The translations under genes and the position numbers were made by a program. A stretch of 64,000 bases of DNA from Endozoicomonas sp. Mp262 (lineage in GTDB: Bacteria > Pseudomonadota > Gammaproteobacteria > Pseudomonadales > Endozoicomonadaceae), in assembly GCF_025643335.1 (NCBI RefSeq), contig NZ_CP092489.1, forward strand, positions 4,660,501-4,724,500, given 5' to 3'. Positions 27,844-35,173 of this stretch are shown piece by piece. The first letter of the stretch is position 1. Each line of letters opens with the position of its first letter. The notes under the pieces are model-generated. The model did no database searches, was not told the DNA's origin, and saw only the letters and a list, made by a program, of their open reading frames with translations.

Positions 27844-28173
27844 ATGTCGGAAAAGAAAGTAAAAAATTACACTGCTGAGTTCAAGGAATCTGCTGTGAAG
27901 CTGGCAGTTGAATCAGATAAGCCAGTGACTGAAACTGCTCAGGAGCTTGGGGTTAATGCGAATACCCTGCATACCTGGATAACAAAGTACCACCGCCATA
28001 AGGTGGCTAATCAGCCCAGGAAAAATGATGAGCATGTGTATGATGAAGTGAAACGTTTGCGTAAAGAGCTGAAAATACTCAAAGAGGAGCATGCTATTTT
28101 AAAAAAGGCGGCAGCCCATGTGCCCTGTGGGTATTCTTTGCAAGAGAAAGTCTCTGAAATTTCAGTTCATTAA
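27844..28173 (+). CDS. IS3-family transposase OrfA
   Basis: A 109-residue helix-turn-helix protein with leucine zipper. The HTH is in AEFKESAVKLAVESDKPVTE and ELGVNANTLHTWITKYH, and the coiled coil is in EVKRLRKELKILKEEHAIL. The slippery heptamer A-AAA-AAG lies at 28101-28107, where IS3 elements normally shift by -1 to make OrfAB. Here the -1 frame meets a TGA at 28155, and the reading frame of OrfB is +1, so the usual fusion cannot form. Confidence 0.9.
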   Translation: MSEKKVKNYTAEFKESAVKLAVESDKPVTETAQELGVNANTLHTWITKYHRHKVANQPRKNDEHVYDEVKRLRKELKILKEEHAILKKAAAHVPCGYSLQEKVSEISVH

Positions 28174-29020
28174 GGACAACCAGGAGCGCTTCAGTATTAC
28201 TGCCATGTGTCGGGTTATGTCTGTATCGACCACAGGCTTTTATGACTGGTGCTCTCGTCCAGAATCGAACCGAAGTCAGGAAGACCGTGCATTGAAGGCA
28301 GATATCCGCGTGATACATGAAAAACACCGCCAGCGTTATGGTGAGCGCCGTATAAAAGACGATCTTGCTGATCAGGGTAAAAACGTTAGCCGTCAACGAA
28401 TCAGTCGCCTAATGAAGGAGGAAGGCATTGTTTGCAAAACAAAGCGCAAGTTCAAGGCAACAACAGACTCCCGCCATAACAAGCCGGTGGCCGAGAATCT
28501 GCTGAACCGCAATTTCAAACGGGAGCAGCCCAATGAGGCTTACGCGGGAGACATTACCTATATTCGTACCCGGGAGGGCTGGCTGTACTTGTCCGTATTC
28601 ATTGATTTGCATTCGAGGGCTGTGGTTGGCTGGTCTATGAGAGATCGCATGACGGCATCACTGGTCACTGACTCCCTTGTGATGGCTATGTGGAAGCGGA
28701 GGCCAACAGAAGGGCTGCTGGTACATAGTGACAGGGGCAGCCAGTATGTCTCGGAAAGCTATCAGAAATTGCTGAAAGAAAATGGCTTTATTTGCAGTAT
28801 GAGCCGTAAGGGAAATTGCTGGGATAATGCGGTGGCAGAGAGCTTCTTCCATACGCTGAAAGCTGAGCTTGTTCACCATGAAGACTTCCAGACAAGGGAA
28901 GAGGCGAAGCAGGCAGTTTTTGAATACATTGAGGTCTATTATAACCGCCAGAGAAAACACTCTGGTAATGGCTACCTGGCACCTTTCAAATATGAACAGA
29001 AAATTGCCGAGGCAGCGTAA
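28118..29020 (+). CDS. IS3-family transposase OrfB (integrase core)
   Basis: A 300-residue rve-type DDE integrase. Catalytic Asp residues are in YAGDITYIRTREGWLYLSVF and VHSDRGSQYVS, and the Glu is in CWDNAVAESFFHTLKAE. The N-terminal HTH_21-like part is RVIHEKHRQRYGERRI. The first 12 or so residues of the annotated frame (MCPVGILCKRKS) are not family-like and probably result from the frame problem. The family part begins at about LKFQFIKDNQERFSI. Confidence 0.92.
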   Translation: MCPVGILCKRKSLKFQFIKDNQERFSITAMCRVMSVSTTGFYDWCSRPESNRSQEDRALKADIRVIHEKHRQRYGERRIKDDLADQGKNVSRQRISRLMKEEGIVCKTKRKFKATTDSRHNKPVAENLLNRNFKREQPNEAYAGDITYIRTREGWLYLSVFIDLHSRAVVGWSMRDRMTASLVTDSLVMAMWKRRPTEGLLVHSDRGSQYVSESYQKLLKENGFICSMSRKGNCWDNAVAESFFHTLKAELVHHEDFQTREEAKQAVFEYIEVYYNRQRKHSGNGYLAPFKYEQKIAEAA

Positions 29021-29343
29021 AAAAGTGTCCGGAAAACTCTTGCCAGATCAAATCAGTATTCTCGTGCTTCTAATGAGTTGGCACGGCCTGCGCCTTCTTG
29101 ACTGGGAATGCATAAACAACATGAATTAAGGAGTTTGTTATGGCAACGCCAGCTAACCGGCCAGCGTGTGCACGGCTCGGTGAAAATCAACAAAATGCTT
29201 GATAAGTGCTCGCTATTGTTGAAAAACGCCCTGACTTCCAGTGAAAAACCAACTGGTTCCGTACTTCTGCCAGTGGTACTCAGGAGGACTATCACACGAT
29301 AATGAATCAGACCTGTTGATCTAATATATTCCGTGCACGAAAA

Positions 29344-29376
29344 AAGCCCACGTAACTTTTTATTACGTGGGCTTTA
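29344..29376 (-). terminator. Intrinsic terminator
   Basis: 13-bp perfect stem AAAGCCCACGTAA / TTACGTGGGCTTT with a 7-nt loop. On the minus strand it ends in TTTTTT, so it serves the small secreted-protein pseudogene that reads towards it. Confidence 0.88.
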
Positions 29377-29380
29377 AAGA

Positions 29381-29444
29381 GTGGCGGTGGCAGCGATACC
29401 CCCTGCGAACTATTGTGAGAATGGCTTAATTTGTACTATTGTTC
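29381..29444. repeat. 64-nt dispersed repeat, copy A
   Basis: Begins agtggcggtggcagcgatac and runs through tgcgaac and tgagaatgg to tactattgtt. Copy B at 32317-32380 matches at roughly three quarters of positions. Each copy sits directly beside a hairpin on its left. Confidence 0.7.
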
Positions 29445-29514
29445 TTCTATCTGCACAGCTCGTTCTCAACCACCTTTAACCCTTATGAAACAAAACATAA
29501 TCATTTACACAACT

Positions 29515-29841
29515 TCACTCTTCAAGTATTTTCACCCCATCAAAATGAGCACCATTTTCGTTGCAATTCATTGCATCCATATGCAGCATCACAGGCTTCT
29601 TTTGAGCTTGAGCAGAAAGCAATAAGGATTGGATCATCATTCTCCATTCATAGCTCCCCCCCTCTCTTAAAGCCCCTCTTGAATCTGTAGCAGCACAACC
29701 TGTTTTTAATTTTTCCTTCACGCCTATTAAAATATCGCCACGTAAGCCCACCTCTTTAAGCGTATAAGACCCTTGTCAGCTAAACCCAGCAAAAGCAGAA
29801 CCAGACGCAACAGCCAGCACCAGAGTCAAAATTAATCGCAT
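29515..29841 (-). pseudogene. Small secreted protein gene with in-frame TGA
   Basis: ATG at 29841 starts a textbook signal peptide (MRLILTLVLAVASGSAFAGF). Codon 22 is TGA (29776-29778), after which the same frame continues as QGSYTLKEVGLRGDILIGVK with a CAATDS motif and a sensible end (GAHFDGVKILEE). Conceptual length is 108 codons. The position suggests a Trp codon changed to TGA. The mature part resembles small beta-rich secreted proteins of marine gammaproteobacteria (one Cys pair, GLRGDIL opening), but I cannot name the family. A second damaged copy is at 27684-27788. Confidence 0.75.
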
Positions 29842-29908
29842 ATTTTCTTTACACCTTTTGGTCTTACATAACATTTTTCAAAAAATAAACAACCATGGCT
29901 ATCAGTCA

Positions 29909-30895
29909 TCAACCTGAATAAATCCACTTACTTATGACCAGCCCTTTCACCCAGTGCTGACCAATCTGTTTTGAGTATTGCCGTAACGAGGCAATGGTTC
30001 CTGCCGCTCGCTGGAAACGGTTACCCTCAGGCTGCATAGTCTTCAACCACTCATGGCCATCAATTCCCAGGCGCACCAGTAAAGGAGGCAGGTCAGCAGG
30101 AATAACACCTTTTTCGTCTGGCCTCACTGAACGACCAGTCCAGTCAACCAGATAAAAATAATCCAGTAAGGAAAAAGGCACCGATTTATCAGCCGTGATA
30201 CCTTTCCACTGCAATGGCTTTAAGTGATTACACTGTTTTTTCCCGCTATTTTGCTGCCACTGCCTTATCCGATCCTGAATCGAAGTAAAATCAGAGGACT
30301 CTGGCCTCTTTGCCTGTCCTGCCCGTACCGGGTTAAGGTCAACATAGGCCATGCAGGTCAACACCGCTGCCTCATCAAGCAACGCCTGACTTTTAAAGCG
30401 CCCCTCCCAGAAGCGGCCTTTACAACCGTCTTCCAGATTAGCCTCCCGAGCCAGATGTTCATTCAGGCAACGCATAAACCAGCTAATATCCAGCAGACGG
30501 TTGCGATAATCATCAGCAAACTGCTCCACCCGTTGATACTCTGCCTTGCTCAGTTTTTCCCCTGCTAGGTAACGTTGAACCAGCAAAGGCCCTGCAAACA
30601 ACTGCGTCCAGCGTTCAAGCACCCCTCGGGTTGTCAACACTTTACCCGCCGCCTCATTCACAAACAGCACCACATGATAGTGATTGGACATCACCGCATA
30701 GGCGCACACTTCAATAGTAAAGACACCTGCCAACACCTTGAGCCGGTCAACTACCCAGGCTTTACGGTGCTCAAAGCTTTTCCCTGTCAAATGATCCTCA
30801 CCACAGAGAAATGCCCGCCGCACACACCGCGCCATACAGTGATAATACGGCGTACTACCCAAATCCACCAACTGCCTCCGCGCTCGGGTCATCAC
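29909..30895 (-). CDS. REP-associated Y1-type transposase (HUH nuclease)
   Basis: A 328-residue single-strand DNA nuclease of the Y1/RAYT group. The HUH motif is AVMSNHYHVVLFVNE near residues 68-82. The N-terminal beta strand is YYHCMARCVRRAFL and the conserved late segment is GRFWEGRFKSQALLDEAAVL followed by YVDLNPVRAG. RAYTs act on REP palindromes rather than move as a classical IS. A cluster of 13-bp repeats lies 70 bp beyond its 5' end. The frame is intact. Confidence 0.9.
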   Translation of the reverse strand: MMTRARRQLVDLGSTPYYHCMARCVRRAFLCGEDHLTGKSFEHRKAWVVDRLKVLAGVFTIEVCAYAVMSNHYHVVLFVNEAAGKVLTTRGVLERWTQLFAGPLLVQRYLAGEKLSKAEYQRVEQFADDYRNRLLDISWFMRCLNEHLAREANLEDGCKGRFWEGRFKSQALLDEAAVLTCMAYVDLNPVRAGQAKRPESSDFTSIQDRIRQWQQNSGKKQCNHLKPLQWKGITADKSVPFSLLDYFYLVDWTGRSVRPDEKGVIPADLPPLLVRLGIDGHEWLKTMQPEGNRFQRAAGTIASLRQYSKQIGQHWVKGLVISKWIYSG

Positions 30896-30964
30896 TTACT
30901 CCTCAGCCTGAAATTACTACAACTGAGTAAAAAGTAGACGCCCTGTCCGAAGAGTCAAATTGGT

Positions 30965-31105
30965 GGCTGTCCTGCAAACCGTCCTGCAAACCGGTCAACC
31001 GGTGGCTGTCCTGCAAACCGGTCCTGCAAACCGGTCCTGCAAACCGGTCCTGCAAACCGGTCCTGCAAACCGTCCTGCAAACCTGCAAACCCTCAGTCCT
31101 GCAAA
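30965..31105. repeat. Cluster of CCTGCAAACCGGT (13-bp) repeats
   Basis: At least nine copies or near-copies of cctgcaaacc, several in perfect 13-bp tandem (cctgcaaaccggt). The centre ACCGGT is palindromic. The period is not a multiple of three, so protein-like frames through it (LQTGPANR...) cycle through all phases and are not meaningful. It abuts the Y1 transposase gene. Confidence 0.85.
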
Positions 31106-31115
31106 CCCTCAGAAA

Positions 31116-31538
31116 GTGGGCAAGGAAACCGTTGAGTACCTGGAAAAAGAAAACCTGATCAAGGTGACCGTACCCATCAAGATCATTCGCAGAGGGGGCA
31201 AGAGCACCATTGAAACACCGGACGGACCCGTACAACAACATGATATGAGTCAACTGCAGCACGCCCTGATACAGGGTCACCGGTGGATCAAACTCCTTGA
31301 AAACGGTAGGTACAAAAGTGTTCGCCTACTGGCAGATAAAGAGAAAGTTGATAAGGCCAGAATATCAAAATGCATCCGCCTCACCTGCCTGGCTCCCGAT
31401 ATTCAGGAGGCTATCCTTTGCGAAACAGGGGAATGGGTGCTGACCATCGAGGCTTGCCTGAAACCCTTCCCCATGCTGTGGACTGAGCAGCGGGAGCACT
31501 TTAAGAAGCTGGCAATCAAATTCCCCGAGAATGGATAA
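31116..31538 (+). pseudogene. C-terminal fragment of a recombinase-family protein
   Basis: About 140 residues match the C-terminal HTH module of phage-type serine recombinases: VTVPIKIIRRGGKSTIETPD, then GHRWIKLLENGRYKSVRLLA, an HTH in DKARISKCIRLTCLAPDIQE, and LKPFPMLWTEQREHF. The catalytic resolvase domain is absent; upstream DNA is the 13-bp repeat cluster. A GTG at 31116 could start it, but the fragment is probably a relic. The frame also runs through the repeats from a TTG at 30960. Confidence 0.6.
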
Positions 31539-31586
31539 AAACCTGACTGCAAGACCATCTACATCTACTCTGCTATAAATAAGGGC

Positions 31587-31991
31587 ATGTTGCACAAGTA
31601 TGCTAATGATATGCGCCAGATTCTATATTTGTTGTTTTCCCTTGTATTGCTAGCAATAACAAAGCTTTCAGCAATCGAATACCAAATAAAGTTCAACTAT
31701 CCTCCGACTAGCGATACTCCCGATCTGTATGTAACAGTTAAGCCCAATGACTGCGGACTTGAATTTCTGTGTCAAACAGACACTGTTCAGTACTGCTGGA
31801 TAAAGCCTAAATATATTCTACTTCACAACGATACTAGCTACCCTCTAAAATCATTGGAAAATAACACTAATGGTTCATCACCATATTCGGTTGCAATGAG
31901 ATTCTACCCAAATCGTATAATTAAGGGGTTAGTCTGTGAAGGTAGCTCTTTACCAGTCCACGGGTTAATTACAACTGTCTCAGCAGATTAG
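31587..31991 (+). CDS. Hypothetical secreted protein
   Basis: A 134-residue AT-rich orphan with a signal peptide (ILYLLFSLVLLAITKLSA) followed by a beta-rich, Cys-containing body (NDCGLEFLCQTDTVQYCWIK). The ATG at 31587 or the one at 31611 could be used; the latter gives the neater signal peptide. Neither has a strong ribosome site. Four cysteines in the mature part could form disulfides. No family recognised. It belongs by composition to the exported cluster at 22.9-33.7 kb. Confidence 0.6.
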   Translation: MLHKYANDMRQILYLLFSLVLLAITKLSAIEYQIKFNYPPTSDTPDLYVTVKPNDCGLEFLCQTDTVQYCWIKPKYILLHNDTSYPLKSLENNTNGSSPYSVAMRFYPNRIIKGLVCEGSSLPVHGLITTVSAD

Positions 31992-32316
31992 AGTTGCTAC
32001 TCATACCCTACCTTACCAACAAGGAAAACTCATCTTCAGTCTCGTCCCCCTACCAGAAAACCGCCAACGAACTCGATACACCGCCTCCAGCAAAAAACAG
32101 TAATAACGTATTGTTTTAAAAAGAAAAACCAAAGTAGAGGAGGTCAACCCGCATTTCCTCCACTTTGTGAGAGAAGAGAGAAAAACACAGAAAAAACGGG
32201 GGAAAATGGTGTTGATATGGGGAGAGTTAAAACTACGGCCACCAGCCGTAAAACTCTTAAAAACAGGGGCTATAAACAAGAAAGCCCCAACGACATTCGT
32301 CGTTGAGGCTGTATGT

Positions 32317-32380
32317 AGTGGCGGTGGGGGCGATACCCGTTGCGAACTTTTTTGAGAATGGATTACCTGATACTATGGTT
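32317..32380. repeat. 64-nt dispersed repeat, copy B
   Basis: Begins agtggcggtgggggcgatac and runs through tgcgaac and tgagaatgg to tactatggtt. Partner of 29381-29444, in the same orientation and also right of a hairpin. Confidence 0.7.
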
Positions 32381-32388
32381 TATCAGTA

Positions 32389-32428
32389 GGCGGTTGGTAG
32401 AGTGCATGCATTTCACCAACCACATACG
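32389..32428 (+). repeat. GGTTGGT/ACCAACC dyad, upstream copy
   Basis: Contains GGCGGTTGGTAGAGTGCATG followed by CACCAACCACATACG. A close copy in the same orientation is at 33740-33776, so the two flank the DDI1-like gene. Confidence 0.75.
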
Positions 32429-32506
32429 CTTGAGCTATAGTTGTTAGGGTGAGAAATCTATCTCCAACAGTCGCTTACATGGTTTACGCACTTATCACTT
32501 GAATTC

Positions 32507-33655
32507 ATGAACACTAAAAAAAAGCAAATCCAATTTGCTTTACACGCAGTCATAACACTACTATCATTTTCTATTTTTACAGATAATACATTTTCTGAAT
32601 ACCACATCCCTTCCCCCAGTTTAATTTATTCCAAAGAAGTACTTATGTTACAAAAAAACATCTTATTTTCTGGACTTGGAAATGGTAACCAAGATAGCAC
32701 ATGTTATTTATGTGCAAAAAAAGGAACAAGGAATAACGAACATGACCAACAAATAAACAACCGCTCCCCCAGCGAATCTAACGGGACGTCTCTTGAATAC
32801 TCTGCTTCTGGCGATGGTGGAGACGACAATGATCCAGATAAAAACAAAGATGTACGTTTATTAAAGGAAGATAAAGAAAAATCAATGGTTTTGTTACAGT
32901 CATTGGAAGGAGTCACCTCCAGTTATCTGCCAGTTAGAATAAACGGATGCATCAGGCAAGCGCTGGTAGATACAGGTGCTCAGATCACAATAATTTCTAA
33001 AAAACTTATTCAAGAATGTGGACTCTTGGAAATTTGTGATACACGAGTTTATGGAATGGCTAAAGGGATAGGGTCAGCAACGGTTTTTGGCCGTATTCAT
33101 TGTCTTATACTTGAAATATATTCCTACAACCGCTATTTATCGATTGTTACAGGGGCAACTATTATAGACTATGAGTATGACGATGACGATGACGATGACT
33201 ACTATGATTTAATTATCGGATTAGATTTTCTAAAAAAGTTTTATGCTGAAATTGATTACAAAAATGACATCATCACATTATTTTTAGATAACAATCATAA
33301 AATGTATAATCCGCATATTGCTAGCAAGAAATATTCTATCCCATTAATCCTGGAAGAGGATCTAGATAGAGCTGAAGCTTGCAAATTAGATCAAAGCAGA
33401 AATTATTTTTCTTGCAAAGAATGCCGGCATAAAGTAAAGCTCGAGAGCCAAAAAATGTCAGAAATTCACAAAAGACAAATTAGTAATACCGATTTAAATC
33501 AATATTTAAAAGACTCTACCAGTTACCGCTCAATCACTTTGGGAGAGTTCTTCTACAGAGTCAGAAATTTTAAGCAAACCATGGATGAAGCTATTAAATT
33601 ATTTATTGATATGAAAGGTGATGTAGAAGGCTATCTTCAAGAATTGGAACAGTAA
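32507..33655 (+). CDS. Exported protein with a DDI1-like retropepsin domain
   Basis: 382 residues. A basic N-terminus and hydrophobic stretch (FALHAVITLLSFSIFTDNTF) look like a signal peptide. A Cys-pair and Ser/Asp-rich linker follow. Residues about 138-265 match an aspartic protease of the retroviral type: catalytic LVDTGAQITIIS with D155, then YGMAKGIGSATVFGRIH, and IIGLDFLKKFYAEIDYKN with G238-L239-D240. The AKGxG...GRxH block and GLDxLK...IDxK ending are the hallmarks of eukaryotic DDI1/DDI2, ubiquitin-linked proteases, rather than of common bacterial retropepsins. A run of seven Asp lies in a surface loop. Such proteases act as dimers. AT-rich, flanked by direct repeats, probably acquired from a host; substrate unknown. 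Ribosome site is weak. Confidence 0.75.
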   Translation: MNTKKKQIQFALHAVITLLSFSIFTDNTFSEYHIPSPSLIYSKEVLMLQKNILFSGLGNGNQDSTCYLCAKKGTRNNEHDQQINNRSPSESNGTSLEYSASGDGGDDNDPDKNKDVRLLKEDKEKSMVLLQSLEGVTSSYLPVRINGCIRQALVDTGAQITIISKKLIQECGLLEICDTRVYGMAKGIGSATVFGRIHCLILEIYSYNRYLSIVTGATIIDYEYDDDDDDDYYDLIIGLDFLKKFYAEIDYKNDIITLFLDNNHKMYNPHIASKKYSIPLILEEDLDRAEACKLDQSRNYFSCKECRHKVKLESQKMSEIHKRQISNTDLNQYLKDSTSYRSITLGEFFYRVRNFKQTMDEAIKLFIDMKGDVEGYLQELEQ

Positions 33656-33739
33656 TTGTTTATAATTTTACTTCGACAGCAAGAAAGAACGGAGCCAAGT
33701 CTTGAATATTGAAGGTCTATCTTTACGGAATACGGATAA

Positions 33740-33776
33740 GCGGTTGGTAGAGTCATGCACCCCACCAACCGCATAC
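33740..33776 (+). repeat. GCGGTTGGT/ACCAACCGC dyad, downstream copy
   Basis: Perfect 9-bp arms at 33740-33748 and 33764-33772 with AGAGTCATGCACCCC between them. Same orientation as the copy at 32389. Confidence 0.8.
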
Positions 33777-33794
33777 CTTTATCAACGTTTTTTT

Positions 33795-34931
33795 TCAACT
33801 ACCAGAAACCGTCGTCGCATCAAAGTTGGCTCTACGCATAGCCTGCCAGTGGCTTTGTTTTTTAGCGTACCGCAACTGCAGGTCAGCTACCCGCTTTTTA
33901 TATGCTGTCACCTTATCTTCCCTGACTGCCACCAAATGCAAGTCCCTGAGTTTGGTTGATAACTCTTGGTAAACCGCAGAACTACCACGTTTCTCAAACA
34001 ACTCATCCACTCGACGCCAGTAAGCAGGTTCTTTTGCAGCGACATCAACAATATATTTATCCAGCTCTTTGCGACGTTCTTCTTCTGCCCTACGCAAACC
34101 TTCCGCTTTTAGCTCTCTCGCTTTGTTTTTTAATTCAGCAGTCGTCTGTTGAGAGACTGCCGGATCATTTCGTTCGGCCTTAAGCAACGATGCAATTTTC
34201 TCAGCCCTTACCGCTCCCGATTCATCCAGCAGCAACGACTTTACTATTTTCTTACAATGAGCCAGCGGCAAATCATCCAGCCAGTTATCAATACAGCTTT
34301 CCAGATTAACCTCACTGGCATCCGGTGAGTTTTTTGCAGCCGCTTCGACAATATATTTATCCAACTTGAGGAAGTCACACAATGCACTCTGGCTGGCAGT
34401 CAAATCACTTAAGCCTGGAGGAACCGGGATTTCGCCAGCATTCTCTGCGACCTCATCATCTTCCAGCGCAGCCAACCACGCAATATAAAGACTGCGATAA
34501 TCCCCTCGCATTAACTCTGAGCGAATCGACAGCAGGCTACCCATCCAGCCTTCACTGCCCTCCTCCCACCAGTTATCGTCATAACAGTCTTCATCGGAAT
34601 AACAAAATTCAATCAGCCAGTGATCCCGACTGGGTTTAAAGCAGGAATGCTCCCCAGGAAAGTATCGCTCAAGCAACCTCCTATCAAAGCACGCCTTTGG
34701 CATCTTGACTATAAAACGTCTGTAGGAAAAGTTTGAGTCGTAGACAAACGCATCAAAGTAATCCCTCAGCATCTGCTCCGGCTGTGCTTTCAGGTCACCG
34801 TAATTGTAGGTATTACAGAAATGGGTTGAAGATATCTTGGCCCGAGAGGATATACTTCTCAGCTGATCCATTTCATCTCGCGTTAACTGACGGTCAACGG
34901 CAACAAACTCGTAATATTGGTACTCACTCAT
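33795..34931 (-). CDS. Conserved hypothetical protein, coiled-coil C-terminus
   Basis: A 378-residue cytosolic protein. The N-terminal 190 residues begin MSEYQYYEFVAVDRQLTRDE and contain STHFCNTYNYGDLKAQPEQM and a second module with aromatic and acidic residues (DDNWWEEGSEGW). From about residue 265 the protein is helical and charged (ELKNKARELKAEGLRRAEEE), likely coiled coil. I recall this N-terminal pattern from widespread bacterial orphans, sometimes encoded with SWIM zinc-finger proteins, but cannot name a function. It is divergent from the helicase gene at 35174 and may share its control region. Confidence 0.7.
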   Translation of the reverse strand: MSEYQYYEFVAVDRQLTRDEMDQLRSISSRAKISSTHFCNTYNYGDLKAQPEQMLRDYFDAFVYDSNFSYRRFIVKMPKACFDRRLLERYFPGEHSCFKPSRDHWLIEFCYSDEDCYDDNWWEEGSEGWMGSLLSIRSELMRGDYRSLYIAWLAALEDDEVAENAGEIPVPPGLSDLTASQSALCDFLKLDKYIVEAAAKNSPDASEVNLESCIDNWLDDLPLAHCKKIVKSLLLDESGAVRAEKIASLLKAERNDPAVSQQTTAELKNKARELKAEGLRRAEEERRKELDKYIVDVAAKEPAYWRRVDELFEKRGSSAVYQELSTKLRDLHLVAVREDKVTAYKKRVADLQLRYAKKQSHWQAMRRANFDATTVSGS

Positions 34932-35097
34932 CGTTTTTACTACCTTGAATAGAACGCTGCAAGCCTGTTTCTAAAGGCGATGACTCTAATGATCTGATGC
35001 AGAATAATACCAATAGAATAGGACAAAACAGACTCTTTTTCGGCGGGTTAGTAAAAAACATTCCTATCAAAGCAGGTACTTGAACAAAAAGGCAAAT

Positions 35098-35126
35098 TTG
35101 ACGTGTTAGGGCTTGCGGCACTAATA
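35098..35126 (+). promoter_or_regulatory. Possible promoter of the helicase gene
   Basis: TTGACG at 35098-35103 and CTAATA at 35121-35126 with a 17-nt spacer, 47 bp before the ATG at 35174. The -10 match is poor, so this is tentative. Confidence 0.3.
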
Positions 35127-35173
35127 GCCCAGTAACAATAGATTACCTGCTGCTTATTCTCTACTATAGCGCC

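Larger units (their letters stand above)
27789..29038 (+). mobile_element. IS3-family insertion sequence
   Basis: Inverted repeats AGTTTTCCGGACAC (27789-27802) and GTGTCCGGAAAACT (29025-29038) are perfect over 14 bp. They enclose an orfA/orfB pair. No matching target duplication flanks the ends (ttat on the left, cttg on the right), so the flanks may have been rearranged. Confidence 0.9.
29039..29514. other. Decayed region between IS3 and a pseudogene
   Basis: An AAGGAG ribosome site precedes a 20-codon frame at about 29140 (MATPANRPACARLGENQQNA) that ends in TGA; it may be a gene remnant. The rest holds a strong terminator and a 64-nt repeat listed separately. No other gene is supported. 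Confidence 0.45.
31992..32506. other. Intergenic region with hairpin and repeats
   Basis: A hairpin at 32283-32310 (AGCCCCAACGAC / GTCGTTGAGGCT) is followed on the minus strand by TTTCTTG, so it could terminate leftward transcription. Next to it are copy B of the 64-nt repeat and a GGTTGGT dyad. An open frame at 32167-32355 is not believed. The promoter of the DDI1-like gene must lie near 32440-32500 but is not evident. Confidence 0.5.

Noticed and set aside
29776-29778. TGA as selenocysteine codon
   Set aside because: No selenocysteine insertion hairpin is evident just downstream, and the position at the signal-peptide junction fits a simple nonsense change.
30965-31105. CRISPR-like repeat array
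   Set aside because: The units are directly abutting with no unique spacers, and no cas gene is nearby.
30960-31115. N-terminal extension of the recombinase fragment through the 13-bp repeats
   Set aside because: The repeat period is not a multiple of three, so its translation is a rotating artefact.
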